Assembly: GCA_964507405.1 (NCBI GenBank)
Contig: CAZDPJ010000034.1
Span: forward strand, 1-11,937
DNA from: UMGS75 sp964507405
GTDB lineage: Bacteria; Bacillota_I; Bacilli_A; ML615J-28; CAG-313
Reading direction: 5' to 3'
DNA length: 11,937 nucleotides
Below the pieces are notes generated by a model, which did not search any database, had not been told where the DNA came from, and worked only from the letters and a program-made list of their open reading frames with translations. Positions 1-7,900 of this stretch are shown here, one piece after another (within the stretch, counting starts at the first letter, position 1; every line of letters begins with the position of its first letter). A program made the translations under genes and the position numbers.

Positions 1-627
1 AATCAACCTGGTGTAGAAATCCATGTATTACAAGGTGAAAGAAGCATGGCTCAAGATAATAAAACTCTTGGTAAATTCCAATTAACTGGTATTCCTCTAG
101 CTCCTCGTGGTGTTCCTCAAATTGAAGTTAAATTTGATATTGATGCTAATGGTATCGTTCATGTAAGTGCTAAAGACTTAGGTACTGGTAAATCGCAAAC
201 AATTACAATTAGTGGTGGTAATGGTTTAAGCGAAGAAGAAATCGACCGTATGGTTAAAGAAGCTGAAGAAAATGCCGCAAGTGATAAAGCTAAGAAAGAA
301 GAAGCAGACCTTCGTAATGAATGTGAACAATTAATGTTCGCTGTTGATAAATCAATTGCTGATTTAGGTGAAGAAACAACTGAAGAAGAAAAGACAAATG
401 TTAATACTGCAAAAGAAGAATTAACAAAAGCATTAGAAGGTACTGACCTTAATGAAATTAAAGCAAAGAAAGAAGCTCTTGAAAAAGCAGCTCAATCAAT
501 TGCTGTTAAAGCATATGAAAAGATTCAAAAAGAACAACAAGCAAAGAGTCAAGCAGAAAACAGTCAAAATGAAAGTTCAAACAATGATGATAACACTGTT
601 GATGCTGACTATGAAGATGTTAAATAA
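1..627 (+). CDS. dnaK: Molecular chaperone DnaK (Hsp70), C-terminal part, 5' truncated by window edge
   Basis: The frame is open from base 1 to the TAA at 625-627, so the gene starts upstream of the window; the ATG at 46 is an internal methionine. DnaK is the cytosolic ATP-dependent Hsp70 chaperone that binds exposed hydrophobic peptides and works with DnaJ and GrpE. The visible part begins in the beta-sandwich substrate-binding domain, with the family-typical stretches VLQGER, LGKFQLTGI, APRGVPQIEV, FDIDANGIVHVSAKD and ITISGGNGLSEEEI. The charged helical lid follows, then a Gln/Asn/Asp-rich tail ending DADYEDVK, as in bacterial DnaK. The nucleotide-binding domain lies outside. No terminator separates it from dnaJ 41 bp downstream, so the two are probably co-transcribed. 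Codon use favours GCT, GGT, GTT and CGT, as expected for a highly expressed gene. Confidence 0.97.
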   Translation, partial: NQPGVEIHVLQGERSMAQDNKTLGKFQLTGIPLAPRGVPQIEVKFDIDANGIVHVSAKDLGTGKSQTITISGGNGLSEEEIDRMVKEAEENAASDKAKKEEADLRNECEQLMFAVDKSIADLGEETTEEEKTNVNTAKEELTKALEGTDLNEIKAKKEALEKAAQSIAVKAYEKIQKEQQAKSQAENSQNESSNNDDNTVDADYEDVK

Positions 628-668
628 TAAAAATAATAAATTTCAAGTAGAATAGAAAGGGGTCATTT

Positions 669-1793
669 ATGGCAACAAAAAGAGATTATTATGAGGTATT
701 AGGCGTAAGTAAAGATGCCTCACAAGATGACATAAAAAAAGCATATCGTGCTCTTGCTAAAAAGTACCATCCAGATGTCAGTACTGACCCCAATGCTACG
801 GAAAAATTCGCTGAAATACAAGTAGCTTATGATTGCTTAAGCGACCCAGAAAAACGTTCTAATTATGATAATTATGGAACTGAAGACCCAACAAATGGGT
901 TCGGGGGATCAGGCTTTTCTGGAAGTGGTGGATTCAGTGGATTTGGCGGATTTGAAGATATCTTTAGTAGTTTCTTTGGGGGAGGCCGTTCAAGAAGTAG
1001 TAATGGAGCAACAAGGGGACGCGATATAGTAGTAGATGTAACACTAACATTTGAAGAAGCTGCATTTGGTGTAAAAAAACAAATTAATGTAAATCGATAT
1101 GAAGAATGTAATCATTGTCATGGAAGTGGAGCTGAGTCTCCAAGTGATATTTCAACATGTTCTAAATGTCGTGGTACTGGTAGAGTAACTGTTCAACAAG
1201 CAACGATTCTAGGAAGAATTCAAACTGAAATGGTTTGTCCAGATTGTAATGGTAGGGGAAAGAAAATTACCCATACATGTCATAAATGTAATGGTAATGG
1301 CCGTAATAAAAATAACAAAACAATCAATGTTAATATTATGGCTGGTATTAATGATGGGCAAACTATCCGTTTATCTGGCGAGGGGGAAGCTGGAACTAAT
1401 GGCGGAACTAAAGGGGATTTATTAATTCGTGTAACTGTAAAACCTCATGAAATATTTGAACGTGATGGTAATGATATTTATTTAGAATTACCTATAACAT
1501 TTAGCCAAGCAGCATTAGGTGCGACAATTGAAGTAAAAACATTACAAGGAATGGTAAACTTAAAAATCCCAGCTGGAACTCAAACTGGTACTAAGTTTAA
1601 GATGTCTAATAAAGGTATTGATAATAAAATCACAAATCGATGTGGTAATCAGTATGTAACTGTTAAAGTTGTAACACCTACTAAATTATCAACCAAACAA
1701 AAAGAATTATTTACAGATTTATCTAAAACAGATGAAACCGCAAATAATACTATCTTTGACCGTATAAAAAACTTTTTCAAAGATAAAAAATAA
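669..1793 (+). CDS. dnaJ: Co-chaperone DnaJ (Hsp40), complete
   Basis: Class A J-domain protein of 374 aa, a normal length. It delivers unfolded clients to DnaK and stimulates its ATPase. The J domain (about residues 4-70) has the required HPD motif at 34-36 after the basic helix II. A Gly/Phe-rich linker (about 76-107) contains EDIF. The zinc-finger region has all four CxxCxGxG motifs: C147/C150, C164/C167, C190/C193 and C204/C207. Two beta-rich C-terminal substrate-binding and dimerisation domains follow, ending in a basic tail. The start at 669 is supported by the ribosome binding sequence AAAGGGG at 656-662, six bases upstream, and by the canonical start of the protein. It lies directly behind dnaK and is followed by a terminator, so it ends the chaperone operon. 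No frameshift or missing key residue is seen. Confidence 0.98.
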   Translation: MATKRDYYEVLGVSKDASQDDIKKAYRALAKKYHPDVSTDPNATEKFAEIQVAYDCLSDPEKRSNYDNYGTEDPTNGFGGSGFSGSGGFSGFGGFEDIFSSFFGGGRSRSSNGATRGRDIVVDVTLTFEEAAFGVKKQINVNRYEECNHCHGSGAESPSDISTCSKCRGTGRVTVQQATILGRIQTEMVCPDCNGRGKKITHTCHKCNGNGRNKNNKTINVNIMAGINDGQTIRLSGEGEAGTNGGTKGDLLIRVTVKPHEIFERDGNDIYLELPITFSQAALGATIEVKTLQGMVNLKIPAGTQTGTKFKMSNKGIDNKITNRCGNQYVTVKVVTPTKLSTKQKELFTDLSKTDETANNTIFDRIKNFFKDKK

Positions 1794-1811
1794 TAATTCA
1801 TTTTTTTCCGT

Positions 1812-1847
1812 AAAGATTGACAGTAGTTTATTGTCAATCTTTTTTAA
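1812..1847 (+). terminator. Rho-independent terminator of the dnaK-dnaJ operon
   Basis: An 11-bp perfect stem is formed by AAAGATTGACA (1812-1822) and TGTCAATCTTT (1832-1842), with a 9-base loop, followed by a T run. It lies 19 bases after the dnaJ stop and separates the chaperone operon from the lipoprotein gene. Confidence 0.92.
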
Positions 1848-1865
1848 ATTTAATGATTATTTTTT

Positions 1866-1894
1866 CTGTAAAAAAATTATAAAAGTGCTATAAT
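1866..1894 (+). promoter_or_regulatory. Extended -10 promoter for the 935-aa lipoprotein gene
   Basis: A perfect TATAAT at 1889-1894 is preceded by TGC (1886-1888), the extended -10 element of housekeeping sigma factors. The -35 position, 17 bp upstream (1866-1871, CTGTAA), is a poor match, so the extended -10 probably carries the promoter. Transcription would start near 1901, giving a leader of only about 20 bases. The core AAAGTGCTATAATA (1882-1895) recurs identically upstream of the second lipoprotein gene. Confidence 0.75.
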
Positions 1895-1905
1895 ACTTGT
1901 GAAAT

Positions 1906-1914
1906 GGATGGTGA
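1906..1914 (+). promoter_or_regulatory. Ribosome binding site for the 935-aa lipoprotein
   Basis: GGATGGTGA resembles the 16S-complementary AGGAGGTGA with one substitution-like disruption. Its GGTGA part ends six bases before the ATG at 1921. This supports 1921 as the start, which also gives an immediate basic N-terminus and signal peptide. Confidence 0.6.
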
Positions 1915-1920
1915 ATAAAA

Positions 1921-4728
1921 ATGAAAAAAGGGAAAATTATTCAAATTTTTAGTCTTTTTCTTTTATTATTAACTGTATCTTTTACAAGTTGTAAAAAAGA
2001 CAAAGAATCTATATCAAATGAATTTATTCCTTCATCTATGCTTTTTGAAGAAGTTAAAAAGTTAGAATGTAATTATGAAATTAAAAATATCATTAGTGAT
2101 GATCCGACAATTATTGAAGTATTAGATAATAATTCAATTAAAGCAAAATGTGTGGGAATTACAAAAGTAACGGTTGAAACAAATGAAGGAGTAGTTAGTC
2201 AAGATATTACGGTTACTGATGATTTAGTTACTAATATTCCTAGTTCAATTCTTTGTGATAAAGTAGTATCATTAAGAGTTTATACTTGTAGTGAAACTAG
2301 AATTACTGATTATCAAATTGAAATTACTGATGAAACAGTTCTATCAATGCATAATGGTATTTTAATCCCTGGAAAACTAGGCTCAACTACTATTAATGTT
2401 ACATATGGTACTTTTAAAAAGAGCTATGAAGTAAATGTAGTTGATGAACTAAGAATGAATGTCTTAGAAAATATAAAAGTTAGTGAAAAAGTTAAAGTTG
2501 AAATTAGTAATGCGCAAGGAAAAAATATGAAAGATGCTGTTCTTTTATCAAGTGATCCTTCAGTTATTAAAGTAAATTCTTTAACTGAAATTGAAGCCTT
2601 AAAAGAAGGCAGTGTAACTCTTACTTTAAAATGGAATGGAATGGAACTAACCAAAGAAGTAACTTCGGTTAAAAAATTTAATTACGAATACAATGAAGTA
2701 ATGAAGATTGGTGATTCCGTTGATTTTAAAGTTTTAGAAAACTTAAGTTCTTTTACTTCATTTGATTTAACAAGTAGTGATACAACAGTAGTTGAAGTAA
2801 ATAATAATAAATTAGTTGCTAAAAAAGAAGGAATCGTAACTATAACTATTAATCTACACGGGTTTTATGTAGATGAAGTAACAGTCACAGTTGCTAAAAT
2901 GAACGTAAATGTTTTAACAACTATGAAAAGAGGAGGAGCTCAAATTATAACTCCTAAGTTTAATCCTTCAAGTTTTTCAGAACCATTTACTGTTTCAAGT
3001 AATAATTCAGATGTAATTAGTGTTTCAAATAATAAAATCTCGGCGTTAAAGCCTGGTACTGCTAAAATCACAATTATAACTTCTAGTGGTTTTAGTGAAA
3101 CGTTTGAAATTACAGTTCAAGATGTCTATTATAAAATTACATATGAAATAAGTGCTGCTGATAAAGCCTTAATGCCAACTGGCTATATGGAAACTCATAG
3201 TCAATTTAGCGTTGATGATTTACCAATCAAATTACCAATATTAAGACGAGATGATGCATCTTTCTTAGGATGGAAAATAAATGATAGTAGTACCGAATTA
3301 AATTTAGAAGCAATGAAAACCGAAATTAGTGAAGGCACTAACTATGATATCGTTCTTACTGCTCATTGGGGTTTATCTCGCATTGATTTATCATATGAAA
3401 ATGGACAAGTTCTTGGAATTGGTGAAGATGAAAAAATTATTGTTACTCCTTATATGGTTGCCTCATATATTGATATAACTAAACTTGAGTGGAGTAGTGA
3501 TGATGAAAAAATCGCAACTGTCAATAATGGTGTCGTAACTGGAGTTAGTGAAGGTAATACTTTAATTAGAGTATATTGTAAAGATAATCCTAATATTTCA
3601 TCTAATATTGGGGTTACGGTAAAAGGAGATTTAGACGAAATGAATGAGTTATTAAAATATTTTGTAGATACCGCAAGGTCATCTGTTATTGCTAAAAACA
3701 TAACAGTATATGGATATCAATTTAATTATCAATACCGTTTACTTGGTAGTCCACTTGATTATTTATTTGAAGATTTTACAGTTAATGAATCTTATAAAGT
3801 AGCAAGTAATATGAGTAACCGACCAGGCACTGTTACTGAAAAATATTATATTGTTGTTCATGATACCGCATCAACAAAAGCAACAGCGAATGCACTTGCC
3901 CATGCTAAATATGTATGTGATGGTGGTGGTGGTACATCATGGCATTATTCTGTAGGTAATGATGGAATTTATCATCAAATGCCTGATAATGAAGTTGCCT
4001 ACCATGCTGGTGATGGTCATACTGATGCTTCTAGATATGTACTTAACGAAACTGGGGTTAAAGGAACAAATCCAAATCCAGTAGTTACAATAACAGCAGA
4101 TGGATACTATGCCATTGATGGAGCGAAAACCAAAATTCTTGCGCCTACATACCAAGGCAAAATCCTTACAACGGAAAATATTAATGATATGGGTATTAGA
4201 GTTGTTGTTAAAGATGGCTATTATTATATAGGTAATACTTATTATAATTCTACATATCAAAAGATATCTAACTATGGTGGAAATATGAATAGTATTGGTA
4301 TGGAAACAATGGTTAACTATGGTTCTGATATTTATTATACATGGCAAAAAACCGCAAAACTTGTTGCTCATTTAATGAAAGATAATAATTTAACAATTAA
4401 TGATGTTAAACCTCACCATTTCTTCTCTGGTAAAGATTGCCCAGAAACAATGCGTGGAGCAGGTCTATGGGATAATTTCATTAAACTTGTACAATTTGAA
4501 TATGATATGATAACTAAATATGAAGGTTATACTGTATCATTTAAATCAAATGATCCTGAATATTTAAATGATCTTGGAAGGATTATAAAACAAGATGAAA
4601 CGACTAAATCTGTAAGTTATAAAATAACAGTAACTAAAGATGGAGTAAGTGAATCAATGACATTGTGGACCGCAATTCCAGGTTCATCACAATTTGAAAA
4701 AATAATCGCACCAAGCGATCCATATTAA
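1921..4728 (+). CDS. Lipoprotein with Ig-like repeats and C-terminal N-acetylmuramoyl-L-alanine amidase domain
   Basis: A 935-aa predicted surface lipoprotein. Residues 1-23 are a signal peptide (MKKGK, then a hydrophobic stretch) ending in FTSC; C24 is the probable lipidated cysteine, with an atypical Phe at -3. About five bacterial Ig-like (Big_2-type) domains fill residues 30-400, with the recurring pattern 'SSDPSVIKV...ALKEGSVTLT'. An InlB B-type/Flg_new repeat follows (403-483: ITYE, FLGWKI, LTAHW), then another Ig-like domain (485-570) and a linker. The C-terminal Amidase_2 domain (about 640-865) shows VVHDT (H647), SWHYSVG, AYHAGD, NSIGME (790-795) and HHFFSGKDCP. H832, K838 and C840 have exactly the spacing of T7 lysozyme H122/K128/C130, so zinc binding and cleavage of the MurNAc-L-Ala bond are expected. 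About 90 residues are inserted between HAGD and NSIG. A beta-rich tail (868-935) resembles that of the downstream paralogue. There is no LPXTG signal. It forms its own transcription unit. The substrate is inferred. Confidence 0.88.
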   Translation: MKKGKIIQIFSLFLLLLTVSFTSCKKDKESISNEFIPSSMLFEEVKKLECNYEIKNIISDDPTIIEVLDNNSIKAKCVGITKVTVETNEGVVSQDITVTDDLVTNIPSSILCDKVVSLRVYTCSETRITDYQIEITDETVLSMHNGILIPGKLGSTTINVTYGTFKKSYEVNVVDELRMNVLENIKVSEKVKVEISNAQGKNMKDAVLLSSDPSVIKVNSLTEIEALKEGSVTLTLKWNGMELTKEVTSVKKFNYEYNEVMKIGDSVDFKVLENLSSFTSFDLTSSDTTVVEVNNNKLVAKKEGIVTITINLHGFYVDEVTVTVAKMNVNVLTTMKRGGAQIITPKFNPSSFSEPFTVSSNNSDVISVSNNKISALKPGTAKITIITSSGFSETFEITVQDVYYKITYEISAADKALMPTGYMETHSQFSVDDLPIKLPILRRDDASFLGWKINDSSTELNLEAMKTEISEGTNYDIVLTAHWGLSRIDLSYENGQVLGIGEDEKIIVTPYMVASYIDITKLEWSSDDEKIATVNNGVVTGVSEGNTLIRVYCKDNPNISSNIGVTVKGDLDEMNELLKYFVDTARSSVIAKNITVYGYQFNYQYRLLGSPLDYLFEDFTVNESYKVASNMSNRPGTVTEKYYIVVHDTASTKATANALAHAKYVCDGGGGTSWHYSVGNDGIYHQMPDNEVAYHAGDGHTDASRYVLNETGVKGTNPNPVVTITADGYYAIDGAKTKILAPTYQGKILTTENINDMGIRVVVKDGYYYIGNTYYNSTYQKISNYGGNMNSIGMETMVNYGSDIYYTWQKTAKLVAHLMKDNNLTINDVKPHHFFSGKDCPETMRGAGLWDNFIKLVQFEYDMITKYEGYTVSFKSNDPEYLNDLGRIIKQDETTKSVSYKITVTKDGVSESMTLWTAIPGSSQFEKIIAPSDPY
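3838..4515 (+). other. Amidase_2/PGRP-like zinc amidase domain of the 935-aa lipoprotein (protein domain)
   Basis: Residues 640-865. Expected zinc ligands are H647, H832 and C840, with catalytic-site K838; the +6/+8 spacing from H832 matches T7 lysozyme. The position equivalent to catalytic Tyr46 appears to be W674, just before H675. The stretch 699-788 (bases 4015-4284), between HAGD and NSIG, is much longer than in typical family members and is rich in Tyr and beta-prone residues. Confidence 0.85.
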
Positions 4729-4733
4729 AAATC

Positions 4734-4769
4734 ATACCTTTGGTATTAAACTACCAAAGGTATTTTTTT
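4734..4769 (+). terminator. Rho-independent terminator after the 935-aa lipoprotein gene
   Basis: A perfect 12-bp stem is formed by ATACCTTTGGTA (4734-4745) and TACCAAAGGTAT (4752-4763), with a 6-base loop and a run of seven Ts. It begins five bases after the stop codon, so the two lipoprotein genes are separate transcription units. Confidence 0.95.
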
Positions 4770-4778
4770 AGGAAATAA

Positions 4779-4816
4779 TTATTTAGTAAATAAGAATATT
4801 ATATTTTAGTAAATAA
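4779..4816 (+). repeat. Palindromic direct-repeat pair upstream of the giant lipoprotein promoter; possible operator
   Basis: TTTAGTAAATAA occurs twice, at 4782-4793 and 4805-4816, 23 bp apart, or about two helical turns. The first copy sits in a perfect 15-bp palindrome, TTATTTAGTAAATAA (4779-4793, central G). The second copy is a degenerate version of the same palindrome. The pair lies 52-89 bp upstream of the -35 box, a place where an activator or repressor could bind. In such AT-rich DNA chance remains possible, and no known regulator is identified. Confidence 0.4.
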
Positions 4817-4858
4817 CGTTTTTTGTTCTAAAAACAAATGAAAAAGAATAAAAATAAA

Positions 4859-4873
4859 TGAAAACGCTTTACA
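4859..4873 (+). promoter_or_regulatory. cre-like box overlapping the -35 element
   Basis: TGAAAACGCTTTACA resembles the CcpA catabolite-response element (TGAAANCGNTTTCA-type) but carries one extra base in the right half-site. It overlaps the -35 hexamer, where CcpA binding would repress. This is a resemblance only; the imperfect right half makes it tentative. Confidence 0.3.
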
Positions 4874-4896
4874 AAAATTACTTAAAGTGCTATAAT
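4868..4896 (+). promoter_or_regulatory. Strong sigma-A-type promoter of the giant lipoprotein gene
   Basis: The -35 TTTACA (4868-4873, 5 of 6 consensus bases), a 17-bp spacer and a perfect -10 TATAAT (4891-4896) are present, with an extended -10 TGC at 4888-4890. Predicted start is near 4903, giving a leader of about 30 bases that carries the ribosome binding site. This promoter looks stronger than that of the upstream paralogue because the -35 is good as well. Confidence 0.88.
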
Positions 4897-4920
4897 AAAG
4901 TGTAAAATTAAGAAAGGAAA

Positions 4921-4925
4921 AGGAG
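4921..4925 (+). promoter_or_regulatory. Ribosome binding site of the giant lipoprotein
   Basis: AGGAG sits seven bases before the ATG at 4933, preceded by a purine-rich run (AAGAAAGGAAA). It fixes the start at 4933, which yields a MIKKK signal-peptide N-terminus. Confidence 0.85.
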
Positions 4926-4932
4926 ATAAAAG

Positions 4933-7900
4933 ATGATTAAAAAGAAATTTTTCTTATTTTTAACAATCATTTGTACGGTTCTATGCCTTGTATCATGTGT
5001 TGAAGGTGCTCAAGGCTCAGTTCGTGTTTATTTCAAACAAAAGAAATTTGAAGTTAAATTAAACGAAGAACTAGTATTAGAACCTGTAGTAAAGGTATCT
5101 GCTGATTTAGATGAAGCTGATATCGAATTAGTATATGAATCTTTAGATGAGTCTATCGTTCGTTACGAAGATGGTGTTGTTTATCCTGTTGCTATGGGTA
5201 AAACTAAAGTTAAAGTATACTATGATGAAGATCCTGATATATATAGTACTGCAGAAATTACTGTTATTAAGGCTGCATTACCTGAATTTAAATTAGAGGA
5301 ATCAATGACTGTATTAAAAGGAGACGAAAAGCAAATATCTTATAAATTAGTAAATAATTTATCTGAAGCTTCAGCTTCATTTACAGTTGATGAAGAATCT
5401 GCTGATGTTGTATCAGTTACAAAAGAAGGTAAAGTTACTGCTCTTGCAGTAGGCGAAGCTACTATTAATGTATTAGTTAGTGATTATGAAGAAAGTTATG
5501 AAACATCAATTAAAGTAGTTGTTGTTGAATCTGATTTTGCTATTTCATATGACTTAGATGGAGGCGTACTTCCAGAAGGAGCAATCACTGGTTATTGCGC
5601 ATTAAATCTTCCAATCCCTCTACCTACTCCAACAAAAGTTGGTTATGAATTTAAGGGCTGGAAATTAAATGGAAAAGTTGTTGAAGCTCTTCCTGTTGGA
5701 ACTTATGGTAATGTTTCTGTTAAAGCTGTATGGGAAGTTGTTACTTATACTATTACTTATAGTGAAGCTGTAGAAGGAAATGTTACAACATATACTGTTG
5801 AAGATTTACCTTTAAGTTTACAACCTGCAACAAAAGCTGGTTATGAATATAAAGGCTGGAAACTTTTAGATAAAGTTGTTACTGAAATTCCTGCTGGCAC
5901 TACTGGTAATCTTGAATTAACTGCTGAATTTGAAGTTATTGAATATGCAATTAGTTATAGTGGTGTAGATGAAGCAACACTTGCTGGTCTTCCTACTCAT
6001 TACACTGTTGAAGAATTACCTTTAGCTTTAGTTACTTTAACTAAGAAAGGCTATGAATTTAAAGGTTATAAACTTGGTGAAGAAGTTGTAAGTAGTATTA
6101 AAGAAGGTTCTTTAGGAAATGTTGAATTAGCTCCTGTTTTTGAAGCTGTTACTTATGAATTAACATATGATGCAAATGGTGGTAAACTTGTTGGATATAA
6201 ATCTCTTGAAGAAATCGCTGCTGATTTCTTAAGTGATTATAATAAATTTGCTAATACTTCATTAACTCATGTTGCTGAATACTGGAAAGATTCACAAAAA
6301 TCTAGTTTCTGGAAAAATGCAGAATTAAATGCTAAATGGAAATGGATGGTTGAAGTATTAATTACTTATTCTAAAGCTCAAGGAAAAGACGCACAATATT
6401 TAGAATCATTAATCGCAGAAACTCCAACAGTATTTGGTTATGCTACACAAAATGTTATGATGTACTTACTTGGCATTAATAATGATATTTGGAATTCAAC
6501 TTATAAAGATAATTATGGTGGCCTATCTAGTAAATGGACTGCTGTTGACTGTACTAGTGAAGAAGTTCAAAATTCATGGATAACTAAAGTTGGTATCGTT
6601 ACTTCATTTACAGTTGAAAAAGAAGTTGAATTAGTTAACGCAACTCGTGAAGGATATGAATTCTTAGGTTGGTTCGTTGGTGAAAAACAAGTTACTAAAG
6701 TTGAACTTGGAACTGCTGAAAATGTTACTGTTGTTGCTAAATGGAAACAAGTTACTGCTGAACATACAATTAGTTATGATGTAGATGGTGGTGTTTTACC
6801 AGAAGGTGCAGCAACTAAATTTGAAGAAGGTAAAGGCTTAGAAACTCTTCCTACTCCAACTAAACAAGGATATAAATTCTTAGGTTGGTATGAAGGTGAA
6901 GAATTAGTTGAATCAATTTCTGCTGAAAGAAAAACTGATGTTTCATTAAAAGCTAAATGGGAAGAAGAAAGCTCTACTGGTGAATTAACAATTGATGACT
7001 TTACAGCTGAATTTATTGCTGATTGGAATAAATATGCTGTTTCACAACAAGCTGTTGTTTCAAACTTCCAAAATACTACAGCAACTGGTATCAGAGAAGC
7101 TTTCGCAAATGCTGATATGCTTGCTAAATATAAATGGTTATTTGAATTTGCTTTAGTTAGTTTAGCAGAAGTAAATCAAGGCCATTTAACTGAACTTCGT
7201 TATACAAATACTGTAGAAGTTCTTGAAGGTTTAGTTAAAGGTGATACTGAAATTATTAAAGATAGTGGAAATGCAGAAGGTAGAACTTTAATTCGTCACT
7301 GGTTACATGGCTTAATGAATAAAGAATTACCTACAGCAAATGCTCCTTATACTGAGTATTCAGTTGACTTCTCTAAAGCTGAAAATCAAGCTGCATTCTT
7401 AGAAAAATATGCTGCAGCTATCGCTCCTGTTATTGAAGTTACTTATGATGATGTTGTTAAAACATTATTAGCTGATTTAGGTCTTGACATGACAGTTACC
7501 AAATGGGCTTCAAATATTGATGATTTATTCCGTGCTAACTTAGAAAAATGGGGACCATTACTTGACTACTTTATTGCTGTTAGACCTGCTGATGAATTTA
7601 CTGCAAAAATTACTGATATTAAGAATGGTGTTGATTTAACTGGTAGTGTTGATCCTTATATCATTACTGGTGAATTAGTTGCCTTTATTAATAAATCTGT
7701 TGTTGAATATCCATCTGCTGGTATTACTAGTGGTGATTATAGTGTTGAAGCAACTCGTGAAAGATTATGGGAATTCGTATCTAAAGATGTAGCTGTTGTT
7801 ACATATGGTAAATTATCATTTGAATTAAATGGTGGTGAAGTTGAAGAAGAACTTCCTACTTCATATAAGATTGGTGTTAAATTACAATTACCTACTCCTA

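Noticed and set aside
452..655. Open frame of 67 aa inside the dnaK 3' end (+ strand)
   Set aside because: It overlaps dnaK in another frame, is Lys/Gln/Leu-skewed as expected from shifted GAA/AAA/CAA codons, and has no convincing ribosome binding site.
1649..1837. Minus-strand open frame of 62 aa over the dnaJ 3' end and terminator
   Set aside because: It runs through the terminator hairpin and antisense to conserved dnaJ codons; no promoter or ribosome binding site is seen.
2424..4371. Minus-strand open frames within the 935-aa lipoprotein gene (2424-2654, 3450-3701, 3937-4371)
   Set aside because: All are antisense to a gene with clear domain homology; their Ile/Ser/Thr-rich composition is what reversed AT-rich codons give.
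4818..4835. Short inverted repeat GTTTTT/AAAAAC before the giant gene
   Set aside because: A six-base stem in AT-rich DNA with no GC core is easily due to chance.
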